A DNA stretch of 64,000 nt, taken from assembly GCA_965276665.1 (NCBI GenBank), contig OZ255620.1:1116001-1180000 (forward strand), read 5' to 3'. A program made the translations under genes and the position numbers. The notes below the pieces were generated by a model. The model saw only the letters and a list, made by a program, of their open reading frames with translations. It was not told the DNA's origin and did not search any database. Source of the stretch: CAWGJC01 sp965276665 (lineage in GTDB: Bacteria > Pseudomonadota > Alphaproteobacteria > Acetobacterales > Acetobacteraceae). Shown in pieces: positions 17,516-25,581 of the stretch (positions within the stretch are counted from its first letter, which is position 1; each line of letters starts with the position of its first letter).

Positions 17516-18118
17516 ATGGCCTTTGAACTGCCCGCCCTTCCCTATGCCAAATCCGCGCTCGCGGCGAACGGCATGTCCGAGGAGACGCTCGATCTCCATC
17601 ACGGCAAGCACCACCAGGCCTATGTCACGGCGCTCAATGGGTTCGTCGAGAAGGATTCCGCGCTGCAAGGCAAGTCGCTCGACGAGATCGTCAAGCTGGC
17701 CAATGGCAAGCCCGACATGGCGCCAGTGTTCAACAATGCCGGCCAGCATTGGAACCACACGCTGTTCTGGCAGATGATGTCGCCTGCCGGCGGCAAGATG
17801 CCGGGCGCTTTGGAGAAGAAGATCACCGAGGATTTCGGCTCGGTCGACAAGTTCAAGGACGCTTTCAAGACCGCCGCGGTCGGCCAGTTCGGCTCCGGCT
17901 GGGCCTGGCTCGTGCAGGGCAGCGACGGCAAGCTCAAGGTGACGAAGACCCCGAACGGGTCCAACCCGCTGGCGACCGGCGAGGGCACCGCGCTGCTCGG
18001 CGTCGATGTGTGGGAGCACAGCTACTACATCGACTTCCGCAATCGCCGGCCGGATTACGTGCAGAACTGGCTCGACAAGATCGCCAATTACGAGTTCGCC
18101 GCCAGCCGCATGAAATAA
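17516..18118 (+). CDS. sodB: Superoxide dismutase, Fe type
   Basis: 200 residues; converts superoxide to oxygen and hydrogen peroxide. The metal ligands are His28 (LDLHHGKHH), His81 (WNHTLFW), Asp164 and His168 (DVWEHSYY). Gln77 in NNAGQHWNH occupies the second-sphere glutamine position characteristic of iron-type enzymes. No signal peptide is present, so it is cytosolic. It is a single-gene unit with a putative upstream promoter and a hairpin terminator just after the stop. Manganese or cambialistic use cannot be excluded from sequence alone. Confidence 0.95.
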   Translation: MAFELPALPYAKSALAANGMSEETLDLHHGKHHQAYVTALNGFVEKDSALQGKSLDEIVKLANGKPDMAPVFNNAGQHWNHTLFWQMMSPAGGKMPGALEKKITEDFGSVDKFKDAFKTAAVGQFGSGWAWLVQGSDGKLKVTKTPNGSNPLATGEGTALLGVDVWEHSYYIDFRNRRPDYVQNWLDKIANYEFAASRMK

Positions 18119-18124
18119 CGCGAA

Positions 18125-18144
18125 GGGGCCCCGAAAGGGGCCCT
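18125..18144. terminator. Hairpin between convergent sodB and yajC
   Basis: A strong 8-bp stem (GGGGCCCC with GGGGCCCT, one G-T pair) closed by a GAAA tetraloop sits 6 nt after the sodB stop and just before the yajC stop. It could end transcription from both sides, although no T-run follows on either strand. Confidence 0.65.
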
Positions 18145-18145
18145 C

Positions 18146-18466
18146 TCAGCTTATCTTGGCGGCCTTCACGTCATTCGCCGGGGTCGGCTTGACCACCGAC
18201 GAGATCGTCTCGCGCAGTACGATGACCCGGACATTCGGCGCGAGCTCGACCTCGACCTCGTTCGTGCCCTCGCGCACTTTCTGCACGGTGCCGAGCATAC
18301 CGCCCCCGGTCACCACCCGGTCGCCGCGCTTCAGCGCCGCCAGCATCGACTTCATCTCCTTCTGCCGGGTCTGCTGCGGGCGGATCAGGATGAAATAGAA
18401 CACCGCGAAGATCAGCAGGATCGGCAGGAACTGCGTCACGCTGGACAGGGTGGCGGGCGAGAGCAT
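18146..18466 (-). CDS. yajC: Preprotein translocase subunit YajC
   Basis: 106 residues. One membrane segment (about 12-28, FLPILLIFAVFYFILI) is followed by the YajC hallmark RPQQTRQKEMKSML and a small beta domain (LKRGDRVVTGGGMLGTV). It binds the SecDF-YajC accessory complex that assists Sec protein export in the inner membrane. secD/secF are not in the window. Length and motifs are normal. Confidence 0.96.
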   Translation of the reverse strand: MLSPATLSSVTQFLPILLIFAVFYFILIRPQQTRQKEMKSMLAALKRGDRVVTGGGMLGTVQKVREGTNEVEVELAPNVRVIVLRETISSVVKPTPANDVKAAKIS

Positions 18467-18559
18467 GGGAAGGGAGTTCCATCTGCCTGCTCGGCGGGTT
18501 GCCGTGCTTGGAGCGGGACCATAGTTTCCGCCCCCCGAACGTCAAGCAGGACCGCCCGG

Positions 18560-19414
18560 ATGGACGAGCGCATCACCAACCTCCTCACCCGCATCGCCGC
18601 GGCGCTCGAGCGCCTCGCACCTCCGGCGGTGGCGGAGATCGGGCTCGACGCGGCGGACGCCTTCGTCTGGCATCCGGAACCCGCCCATCTCGCGCCGGTG
18701 GCGCAGGTCTCGCGGGTGCCGATCGGGCTGCTGCAGGGGGTCGAGCGGCAGAAGGCGCTGCTGCTCGAGAACACGCTCCGCTTCGCGCGCGGCCTGCCGG
18801 CCAACAACGCGATGCTGTGGGGCGCGCGCGGCATGGGGAAATCCTCGCTCGTGAAGGCCGTGCATGCGGAGGCCAATGCCGCGCAGCCGCACGCGCTGGC
18901 GCTGATCGAGATCCATCGCGAGGACATCGCCACCTTGCCCGATCTGCTGAACCGGCTGCGCGGCGCCCCCCGCCGCTGCCTGATCCTGTGCGACGACCTC
19001 TCCTTCGAGCGCGAGGATGCTGACTACAAGGCGCTGAAATCGGTGCTCGACGGCGGCATCGAGGGCAGGCCCGACAACGTGCTGTTCTACGCGACCAGCA
19101 ATCGGCGGCACCTGATGCCGCGCGACATGATCGAGAACGAGCGCGCGACCGCGATCTCGCCGGGCGAGGCGGTGGAGGAGAAGGTGTCGCTCTCCGACCG
19201 GTTCGGCCTCTGGGTGGGCTTCCACAACTGCGACCAGGACGCCTTCCGCCGGATGGTGGAAGGCTATGCCGCGCATCTCTGCCTGCCGATCGAGACCGAC
19301 GCGCTGCATGCGGCGGCGAACGAATGGTCGGTGGCGCGCGGCTCCCGCTCCGGCCGCGTCGCCTGGCAGTTCATCCAGGATCTGGCGGGCCGGCTCGGCG
19401 TGAAAGCCGCCTAG
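18560..19414 (+). CDS. DUF815 family ATP-binding protein
   Basis: 284 residues of the DUF815 branch of AAA-type ATPases. The Walker A motif is GARGMGKS (88-95); Walker B is CLILCDDLSF; a DNVLFYATSNRRHLMPR stretch with conserved Asn/Arg follows, as in sensor-1/Arg-finger regions. The N-terminal 60 residues include the family-typical TLRFARGLPANNAML lead-in. DUF815 proteins are conserved in proteobacteria but their biological role is unknown. The gene is divergent from yajC with a 93-bp gap, consistent with the common yajC-DUF815 neighbourhood in alphaproteobacteria. Confidence 0.9.
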   Translation: MDERITNLLTRIAAALERLAPPAVAEIGLDAADAFVWHPEPAHLAPVAQVSRVPIGLLQGVERQKALLLENTLRFARGLPANNAMLWGARGMGKSSLVKAVHAEANAAQPHALALIEIHREDIATLPDLLNRLRGAPRRCLILCDDLSFEREDADYKALKSVLDGGIEGRPDNVLFYATSNRRHLMPRDMIENERATAISPGEAVEEKVSLSDRFGLWVGFHNCDQDAFRRMVEGYAAHLCLPIETDALHAAANEWSVARGSRSGRVAWQFIQDLAGRLGVKAA

Positions 19415-19556
19415 AGGGTGTTACGAACCCAACGAAGGTTAACATATTCGCTTGGGATATTTGCACCGCGTAAGCTGCTGTTGAATGAGCCGGAGGGCTG
19501 GGTGCGGAATTCTTGGCGTATGCGTGAGAGGCATTTGCCCCGTCCGGAACGCGGCA
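19415..19556. other. Lower-GC non-coding stretch, possible insertion-sequence remnant
   Basis: This 142-bp gap is visibly richer in A+T than its surroundings (AAGGTTAACATATTCGCTTG and similar). Its left edge AGAGGGTGTTACGAACCC looks like a transposon end, but no matching inverted end or transposase was found. It leads into the NTF2-like/WYL pair, which also has lower GC. Confidence 0.35.
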
Positions 19557-19976
19557 CTATTTAGCGGCTGGCGGACTTGTCCAATGCTCCTGTGGCGTAT
19601 CTGCCCAGGTCGAACCTAGCGGTTGCAGCGACACCCACGTCTCCACCAATTTGCCTCCCTCGGTCCGGTAAGATTGCATACCGGCACGGCTCCGGGCCCC
19701 GCCGGTCTTGGGATCGGTCCACTTGAAGGCAAATCGGAACCACGCCCGGTCGCCGGCGAATGAATGGTCATAGACGACGACCCGGATACCGGGCCGCTCC
19801 TGCTGGACCTTGGCGATCTCGGCAGCGTAGGCGTCCCGCGTCACCGTCCGGTCGCCGCTTTCATCATGGCGGATGTAGTGGTCGCCCACGCAACGCGGCA
19901 CCAAGTCGAATTCGCCCTCATGCCATACCCGCTCCCATCGGTCGAAAAGCGCGATCATTGTCTGCTGTTCTGACAT
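19557..19976 (-). CDS. NTF2/SnoaL-like fold protein
   Basis: 139 residues. The start ATG has AAAGGA 6 nt upstream; a longer open frame exists but its added residues overlap the facing gene. The protein has the short alpha+beta NTF2-like pattern: IALFDRWERVWHEGEFD, then a strand with HYIRHDESGDRTVTRDAYAAEI, then YDHSFAGDRAWFRFAFKWTD and a C-terminal QSYRTEGGKLVETW. Family members are small ligand-binding proteins or isomerases/hydrolases; the ligand is unknown. It faces a WYL-domain regulator remnant, a pairing common for YafY-type regulators and their targets. Its GC content is lower than that of its neighbours. Confidence 0.75.
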   Translation of the reverse strand: MSEQQTMIALFDRWERVWHEGEFDLVPRCVGDHYIRHDESGDRTVTRDAYAAEIAKVQQERPGIRVVVYDHSFAGDRAWFRFAFKWTDPKTGGARSRAGMQSYRTEGGKLVETWVSLQPLGSTWADTPQEHWTSPPAAK

Positions 19977-20004
19977 TGAATTCCTTTCTGTTGGCCGCTT
20001 CGTC

Positions 20005-20397
20005 ATGAATGGCAAATTGTCACCTGCGCGAACCGCAGGGCTGCTCATCACCAGAAACGCCAACTTGGTGAGGTTGTGGGCAGCCGGCGATCACGCGCGG
20101 CAGGTCATCACCATTGACCAGACGGCCCTGCGTCATGCCATCCGCGACCATCGCAAGATAGAATTCGTCTATCAGGATAAGAACGGCAACACGACTGATC
20201 GTGTGGGCCGCCCCTTGATTATGGCGTTTTACGGCCCGGTCTGGTTGCTCGCAGCGTGGTGCGAAGTGCGTGATGGCTTTAGGGTATCCCGGATCGACCG
20301 CATGTCCGACTTGACTGTGCTTGATACGACATTCGAGGCGAAGCAAGGACAGGCAGCACGGGATTTCTTGCAGCAGGACGCTACAAAGCGGCCTTAA
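20005..20397 (+). pseudogene. WYL-domain fragment of a YafY-type transcriptional regulator
   Basis: 130 residues containing only the C-terminal WYL domain: ALRHAIRDHRKIEFVYQDKN, then RVGRPLIMAFYGPVWLLAAW and the FRVSRIDRMSDLTVL end. Full-length regulators of this type are about 230 residues with an N-terminal winged-helix DNA-binding domain. Here the upstream sequence is occupied by the start of the NTF2-like gene, so the DNA-binding part is absent. It is probably a decayed regulator, or a free-standing WYL ligand-sensing protein if translated from its ATG. Lower GC suggests it was acquired together with the neighbouring gene. Confidence 0.65.
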
Positions 20398-20415
20398 GCC
20401 GGGCGCTGCTGCCCG

Positions 20416-21465
20416 CTACTGGATCTTCGCGATCTGCTTCTCGCTGAGCGCGCGAATGAAATCCGGCAGCACGATAAAGCCGGCCGGCTGCAGATAGCGC
20501 GGCGCGTTGCCGCCCTGCACGCCCACCGCCCAGTAGAGGAATTGCCGAATCGCCGCCGCCGTCGCCGGATTCTGCTGGTGCGCGTCGACCACGACGTATT
20601 CGTAATTGACCAGCGGGTAGGAATTCGCGCCCGGCGCATCGACGAGGCTGAGCCGCTCATCGGCCGGCGTGCGGACGTCGAGGGTGGAGGCGGCTTCGCC
20701 AATGGTCTCCGGCGTCGGCGTCAGGAAGGCGCCGCTCTGATTGCCGAGCATCACGGTGCCGAGCTTCGCCTTCGCGATCTCGTCGCCGAAGCTGACGCCG
20801 ACATAACCGATCGAACCGGGCGTCGCGGCAATCGTCCGCACCATGCCGGCATTGCCTGTCGCGGTCTTCTCGCCGGTTGCCTCGGGCCAGTCGATCGACG
20901 TGCCGTAACCCGGCCCGTCCTCCCAGCTCTGGGTGGAGAAATCAAGAAACTGGGTGAAGATGAAGGTATCGCCCGCGGCATCCTCGCGGCGGACCGGCAC
21001 GATCGGCTGCTGCGGCAGCGTCACGCCAGGATTGAGCCGCGCGATTTCCGGCGCCCCCCAGCTGGCGATGCGGCCGGCATAGATGCCGGCGAGCGCATGG
21101 CCGTCGAGACGCAGCGAGGCGATGCCGGGCAGATTGAAATTCACCGTCTGCGCCGAGATCGCGAGCGGGATGTTCATCACGCCCGGATTATGCTCGCTCT
21201 CTTCGTCCGACATATACGCATCCGAGGCGCCGAGCTCGGCGCGGCCGGCGATCGCATCGGCGATGCCGGCGCCCGAGCCGGTGCCGGCGGCGCTCATCGT
21301 GACGCCATGCCCGCCGGCATAATCGGCGATCCAGCGCTGGAACACCGGCAGGAGCAGGGTCGAGCCGGTCTCGCGCAGGCTGACGGAACCGGCCGGCGGC
21401 TGCGCCCAGGACGCGGGCGCGAGCGCCACGGTCGCCGCGAGACAGAGGGCGGGGATGCGGATCAT
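20416..21465 (-). CDS. PstS-like phosphate-binding periplasmic protein
   Basis: 349 residues with a signal peptide (residues 1-21, cleavage after PASWA). Phosphate-site motifs of the PstS family are present: ETGSTLLLPVFQRW near the N-terminus, AAGTGSGAGIADAI, and the later GSIGYVGVSFG. It should bind phosphate in the periplasm. The genes pstC, pstA and pstB are not adjacent; instead its start overlaps by 4 bp the stop of an MFS permease gene. That arrangement suggests the two proteins work together, or that this binding protein feeds a Pst permease encoded elsewhere. Confidence 0.87.
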   Translation of the reverse strand: MIRIPALCLAATVALAPASWAQPPAGSVSLRETGSTLLLPVFQRWIADYAGGHGVTMSAAGTGSGAGIADAIAGRAELGASDAYMSDEESEHNPGVMNIPLAISAQTVNFNLPGIASLRLDGHALAGIYAGRIASWGAPEIARLNPGVTLPQQPIVPVRREDAAGDTFIFTQFLDFSTQSWEDGPGYGTSIDWPEATGEKTATGNAGMVRTIAATPGSIGYVGVSFGDEIAKAKLGTVMLGNQSGAFLTPTPETIGEAASTLDVRTPADERLSLVDAPGANSYPLVNYEYVVVDAHQQNPATAAAIRQFLYWAVGVQGGNAPRYLQPAGFIVLPDFIRALSEKQIAKIQ

Positions 21466-22952
21466 CGGCCGATCTCGTCGAGGTTGACGCCCGTCGTCTC
21501 GATCCGCCAGTGCCAGGTGGCGATCGCGCCCAGGACCGAGGTGACGACGAGCCCGTAGAGCAGGCTCCGCGTGCCGATGCCGGCGAGCAGGATCGGGAAC
21601 AGGAAGGCGGTCAGCACCGCGCCGATCTTGGCGAAAGCGGCGGCGAACCCCGCGCCCATGCCGCGCACCTCGGTCGGGAAAACCTCGCCGGCCAGCAGGT
21701 AGGTCTGCGCGTTCGGTCCGAGATTGGTCATGAAGCTGAACAGCATGAACCCGGCGAAGATCAGCTCCACCTGCAGGCTGCCGCCGACATCGAGCGAGAA
21801 GGAGGCGACGAGCAACCCGATCGCGCAGCCGATGAAGCCGAGCACCTGCAGCGAGATGCGGCCGACGCGGTCGGCGAGCAGCACCGCGCAGAGAATGCCG
21901 ACGATCAGCAGCACGTTGATCATTGCCGCCCCCTCGGCCGCGCGGATGCCGTCGGCGATCAGGTCGCTCAGGCTGCGGATATGGTCCGGTCCGCCGCCGA
22001 GGGCCGCGGCGAGAATCGTCGGCGTGAAGATGCCGATGCCGTACGTGCCGAGATCCTGGATGAACCAGGGCACCGAGGCGAACAGGGTCGCCCGCCGGTT
22101 GCGCGCGTTGAACAGCGCGCCGAAGGAGGGGTGGGCGTGCGGGTTCGTGTTCGACGCCGCGGCGGCCGCCCGCGCCAGTCGGATGTTCTGCGGATATTGC
22201 GGCGTGCGGGCCAGCAGCCGGCGCACCGCCTGCTCGGCCCGTTCATGCGCGCCGCGCACCGCGAGCCAGTTCGCGCTTTCGACGACGAAGAAGCGCCCGA
22301 GCGTGACCGCGATCGCCGGGACGAGGGCGGTGGCGTACATCCAGCGCCAGGCGTCGAGCTCGGGCCGCCACAGCAGCACGAGGCAGCCGACGCCGGTGCC
22401 GCCCAGCGCCCCCAGCGCCTGGAAGCCGAACGCCCCCAGTACGAGCTTGCCGCGCGCGCTGCTCGGAATGCTCTCCGAGATGATCATGTGCGCGGTCGGG
22501 TAATCGCAGCCGAGCGCCAGGCCGAGGCCGAACAGGCAGATGATCAGCGAGGCCGCATTGGTGCAGAGGATCAGCAGGCCGAGGAAGGCCACGAAAATGA
22601 CCATCTCGACGATGAACATCCGCTTCCGCCCGAAATAATCGGACAATCCGCCGAGCCCGACCGCGCCGACCAGGATGCCGGCGAGGCTCGCCGCGCTGAT
22701 TAGCCCCTTCGCGGTGGCGCCGATATGAAAGTCGCGCACGATCAGCGGCAGCGCCACGCCGGTCATGAACACGACGAAGCCCTCGAAGAACTTGCCGGCC
22801 GCGGCGAGGCCCCAGATGCGCCATTGCATCGCGGTCATCGGCGCGCCCTTGAGGGTCGTGCCGTCGGCCCAGACGGGCAGCTCGTCGATATATTCCTGTA
22901 CGGATTTCGGCCCCGCCGTCGTGGGCCGCCCGGTATCCAGCACGTCGTTCAT
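21462..22952 (-). CDS. MFS transporter, phosphate/sugar-porter type
   Basis: 496 residues with about 12 membrane segments. MFS signatures are seen: the loop 2-3 motif GGLSDYFGRKRMF and the second-half ADRVGRISLQ. A central hydrophilic loop with HERAEQAVRRLLARTPQY lies between the six-helix halves. The N-terminal helix pattern and GCDYPTAHMIISE resemble the phosphate:H+ symporters (PHS group, Pho84-like) as well as sugar/aromatic-acid porters. Its 4-bp overlap with a pstS-like gene favours phosphate. The ATG at 22952 is preferred to an upstream GTG because GGAG lies at suitable distance. Confidence 0.82.
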   Translation of the reverse strand: MNDVLDTGRPTTAGPKSVQEYIDELPVWADGTTLKGAPMTAMQWRIWGLAAAGKFFEGFVVFMTGVALPLIVRDFHIGATAKGLISAASLAGILVGAVGLGGLSDYFGRKRMFIVEMVIFVAFLGLLILCTNAASLIICLFGLGLALGCDYPTAHMIISESIPSSARGKLVLGAFGFQALGALGGTGVGCLVLLWRPELDAWRWMYATALVPAIAVTLGRFFVVESANWLAVRGAHERAEQAVRRLLARTPQYPQNIRLARAAAAASNTNPHAHPSFGALFNARNRRATLFASVPWFIQDLGTYGIGIFTPTILAAALGGGPDHIRSLSDLIADGIRAAEGAAMINVLLIVGILCAVLLADRVGRISLQVLGFIGCAIGLLVASFSLDVGGSLQVELIFAGFMLFSFMTNLGPNAQTYLLAGEVFPTEVRGMGAGFAAAFAKIGAVLTAFLFPILLAGIGTRSLLYGLVVTSVLGAIATWHWRIETTGVNLDEIGR

Positions 22953-23067
22953 CGACGAAATCTCCGGTCCGCTGAAATTCTGCACTTTCCCCGGATTTGG
23001 CCGAAGCGGTGCCGCGGGTCACATGAAGCTTTGATGTCGATCCGTCACGACATCGCCGCCGCCGTGC

Positions 23068-23096
23068 TTGACAGGCGCCCCGGCTTGCCGTTGGTG
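23068..23096 (+). promoter_or_regulatory. Putative sigma-70-type promoter for queE
   Basis: A perfect TTGACA (23068-23073) is followed after 17 bp by TTGGTG (23091-23096), 26 bp before the queE start codon. The -35 is strong and the -10 weak. Confidence 0.3.
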
Positions 23097-23122
23097 CCCG
23101 GCTTTCACAAGGGTCGGATCGG

Positions 23123-23740
23123 GTGGGCTACGCCGTCAAGGAGGTGTTTCTGACGCAACAGGGCGAGGGCGCCAATCTCGGGCGCACCGCCGTGTTCATC
23201 CGCTTCGCCGGCTGCAATCTCTGGACCGGCCGCGAGGAGGATCGCGAAGAGGCCGTCTGCCGGTTCTGCGACACCGATTTCCGCGGCGGAGAGCGCTTCG
23301 AGGATGCGGCCTCCCTCGCCCACGCCGCGGCGGCACTCTGGCCGGACGCGGTGGGCGAGCGCTTCGCCGTGATCACCGGCGGCGAGCCGCTGCTGCAGCT
23401 CGACCCGCCTCTGCTCGCCGCCCTCCGCGCAGCCAGGTTCCGCATCGCGGTCGAGACCAACGGCACGCAACCGCTGCCCGGCCCGATCGACTGGGTCTGC
23501 GTCTCGCCGAAAGCCGGCGCCCCGCTCGCGCTCGACCGCGCGGACGAGCTCAAGCTCGTCTATCCGCAAACCGGCCTCGAGCCCGCCTCGCTCGCCGGGT
23601 TCGCAGCCCCGATCCGCTGGCTCTCGCCGATACAGGGAATGGCGACCGCCGCCAACACCGCGCGCGCCGCCGCCTATTGCCGCGCGCACCCGGAATGGCG
23701 CCTCGCGATCCAGGCGCATAAGTACTGGGACATCCCGTGA
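23123..23740 (+). CDS. queE: 7-carboxy-7-deazaguanine synthase
   Basis: A 205-residue radical-SAM enzyme that converts carboxytetrahydropterin to 7-carboxy-7-deazaguanine in queuosine biosynthesis. The [4Fe-4S] cluster is bound by Cys31, Cys46 and Cys49, giving the CX14CX2C spacing of one QueE subtype rather than the usual CX3CX2C. SAM-binding ITGGEPLLQ follows. The start is GTG (VGYAVKEVFLTQQGEG); no ATG fits upstream. Its stop overlaps the GTG start of queD, so the two are coupled. queC and queF are not in the window. Confidence 0.95.
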   Translation: MGYAVKEVFLTQQGEGANLGRTAVFIRFAGCNLWTGREEDREEAVCRFCDTDFRGGERFEDAASLAHAAAALWPDAVGERFAVITGGEPLLQLDPPLLAALRAARFRIAVETNGTQPLPGPIDWVCVSPKAGAPLALDRADELKLVYPQTGLEPASLAGFAAPIRWLSPIQGMATAANTARAAAYCRAHPEWRLAIQAHKYWDIP

Positions 23741-24051
23741 TCCTGATCTGGGCCGAGACCACCGTCTCGGCGGCGCATCGCTTCCTCGATTACGCGGTGC
23801 ACGGCCATACCTACATCGTGCGCGTCGCGGTGCGGCCGGATGGCTTCGTCGATGCGGAGGCGCTGGCGGAGCGATTGCGGGTGGTGCGCGCCGGCGTCGA
23901 TCATCGCATGCTGAATGACGTGCTGCGCGAGCCGACGATGGAATGCCTCGCCGAATGGTTTTCGCATGCGCTGGCCGACGAGTACGCGGTTGCCGAGATC
24001 TCTGTCGCCCGGCCCGAAGGCATGGGCTGCGTGTGGCGGCCCGATATCTGA
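23737..24051 (+). CDS. queD: 6-carboxytetrahydropterin synthase-like protein, short form
   Basis: 104 residues, start GTG overlapping the queE stop. The zinc ligands of the QueD/PTPS fold are present: His14 (SAAHRF), His22 and His24 (HGHTY). The Asp55-His56 pair of the catalytic triad is in VDHRMLND. The loop between the first and second His is about ten residues shorter than in E. coli QueD, and the catalytic Cys found there is absent. The operon position supports a queuosine role, but activity without that Cys is uncertain. Confidence 0.8.
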   Translation: MILIWAETTVSAAHRFLDYAVHGHTYIVRVAVRPDGFVDAEALAERLRVVRAGVDHRMLNDVLREPTMECLAEWFSHALADEYAVAEISVARPEGMGCVWRPDI

Positions 24052-24189
24052 TGGCATATCCGATGGCGGCTCGTGTTGCGCAGCAGCATTGAATTGGTCT
24101 TGCGGGTGGCGGAACCCGACTCCTAGTCTCCCGATCCGGATGCGACCGCAAACGCTCGCATCCCAGACAAGAAGAACGGGGAAACGAAG

Positions 24190-25509
24190 ATGGGGTCATG
24201 GAAGGAAACCGGGCTCGGCCGGCGCCGGTTCGTCGCCGGCGCCGCGGCCGGGCTGATCGGCGTCCCGCTCGCGCGCCCGGCGCTCGCCGCGGCGAAACCG
24301 GAAAAACTCGTCTTCATGATCGACAACGCGCCCTGGCACGGCGCCATGCACGACGCGGCGGACCAGTTCAAGAAGGACACCGGCATCGGCATCGAATTCA
24401 CCGTGCTGCCGGATGACGCTCTGGTCGCGCGGCTGAAGGCCGAGCTCACCGCGCAATCCTCCGGCATCGACATCACCCAGTTCGCCACCACCTGGGTGAG
24501 CTGGATGGCCCCGCATGTCGACGACCACGCGCAGATGATCGCGCAGGCCTCGAACGCCTACTCGGCGAATTTCGGCTGGGACGACATCCCGGACAGCGTC
24601 CACAAGATGGCCACCTGGGACAACAAGCTCTGCGGCGTGCCGTATCGCGTCACCATGGGCATCCTGCACTACCAGCCGGCGGTGCTGAAGCAGGCCGGTT
24701 TCGACAAGCCGCCGACAAATTGGGATGAATTGCTCAAGACCGCGCAGGCGGTGACGCAGGCCGGCGGCGGCAAGCGCTACGGGCTCGGCTTCACGATGCG
24801 CGAGGGGCCGGCGATCTCCGACCAGTGGATCACCTTCCTGCGCTCCAATGGCGGCGATCTCGCCGACTTCAAGACGCACGAAATCCTGGTGAACCGGCCG
24901 GAAGGGGTGGAGGCGCTGCAATATTTCGGCGATCTGCTCACCAAGTACAAAGTCGTGCCGCCCGACGCCGTGACCTGGGAATGGGACGAGATCATCGCCA
25001 ACGGCCAGAATGACCGCTACGGCATGACGATCGCCTTCGCCCCCTCGGGCACGATGCTGAACGACCCGAAAGTCTCGCGCACCGGCGGAAAATGGGCCTG
25101 GACGGTCGCCCCCGGCGCGCACGGCGTGGATCAGAGCCGCACCTTCCTGGGCGGGTGGAGCCTGGCCGTGCCGCGCTACTCGCGCAACAAGGACTGGGCC
25201 TTCGCCTTCCTCCAGATGGTGGCGGGCAAGGATTGGGCGCTGCGCTCCTTCCAGCAGGGCAATTGCCCGGCGCATCTCTCCGCGCTCAACGACCCGGCGA
25301 TCAACAAGCAGTTCGGCTGGGCGGCCCCCGGCGCGGCCGCGCTGAAGACCGCGACGGTCGACCCGCAGGAGCCGATCTGGGGCGCGATGGAGCTGGCGCT
25401 GCGCAGCGGCATCTCGAAGGTGCTGCTCGGGCAGAGCCAGCCGAAGCCGGCGCTCGACGCGGTGGCCGAGAACTGGAAGCGGATCATGCGGCGCGGCGCG
25501 GCGCTGTAG
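24190..25509 (+). CDS. Extracellular solute-binding protein, Tat-exported
   Basis: 439 residues of the family-1 (MalE/UgpB-like) binding proteins. A twin-arginine signal is present (GRRRFVAGAAAGLIG, cleavage near ARPALA). The mature part shows PSIDI-type features: SGIDITQFATTWVSWMAP, CGVPYRVTMGILHYQ, NWDELLKTAQAVT, and GGWSLAVPRYSRNKDWAFAF near the C-terminus. It should capture a carbohydrate or glycerophosphate-like solute in the periplasm. No permease or ATPase genes are adjacent, so its transporter is elsewhere; the complete sugar ABC importer at 43-47 kb has its own binding protein. Confidence 0.85.
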   Translation: MGSWKETGLGRRRFVAGAAAGLIGVPLARPALAAAKPEKLVFMIDNAPWHGAMHDAADQFKKDTGIGIEFTVLPDDALVARLKAELTAQSSGIDITQFATTWVSWMAPHVDDHAQMIAQASNAYSANFGWDDIPDSVHKMATWDNKLCGVPYRVTMGILHYQPAVLKQAGFDKPPTNWDELLKTAQAVTQAGGGKRYGLGFTMREGPAISDQWITFLRSNGGDLADFKTHEILVNRPEGVEALQYFGDLLTKYKVVPPDAVTWEWDEIIANGQNDRYGMTIAFAPSGTMLNDPKVSRTGGKWAWTVAPGAHGVDQSRTFLGGWSLAVPRYSRNKDWAFAFLQMVAGKDWALRSFQQGNCPAHLSALNDPAINKQFGWAAPGAAALKTATVDPQEPIWGAMELALRSGISKVLLGQSQPKPALDAVAENWKRIMRRGAAL

Positions 25510-25536
25510 CGCCGGCGCCGTTCGCCGCTTCGCCTT

Positions 25537-25581
25537 TCAGGAACGCAGCCCTCAGGAACGCAGCACTCAGGGACGCAGCAC
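25537..25581. repeat. Three 15-bp tandem units at the end of the SIMPL gene
   Basis: Units TCAGGAACGCAGCCC, TCAGGAACGCAGCAC and TCAGGGACGCAGCAC follow one another. The last (25567-25581) encodes the C-terminal VLRP and TGA stop of the SIMPL protein on the minus strand; the other two repeat that sequence downstream, so three in-frame TGA codons stand 15 bp apart. Confidence 0.85.
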
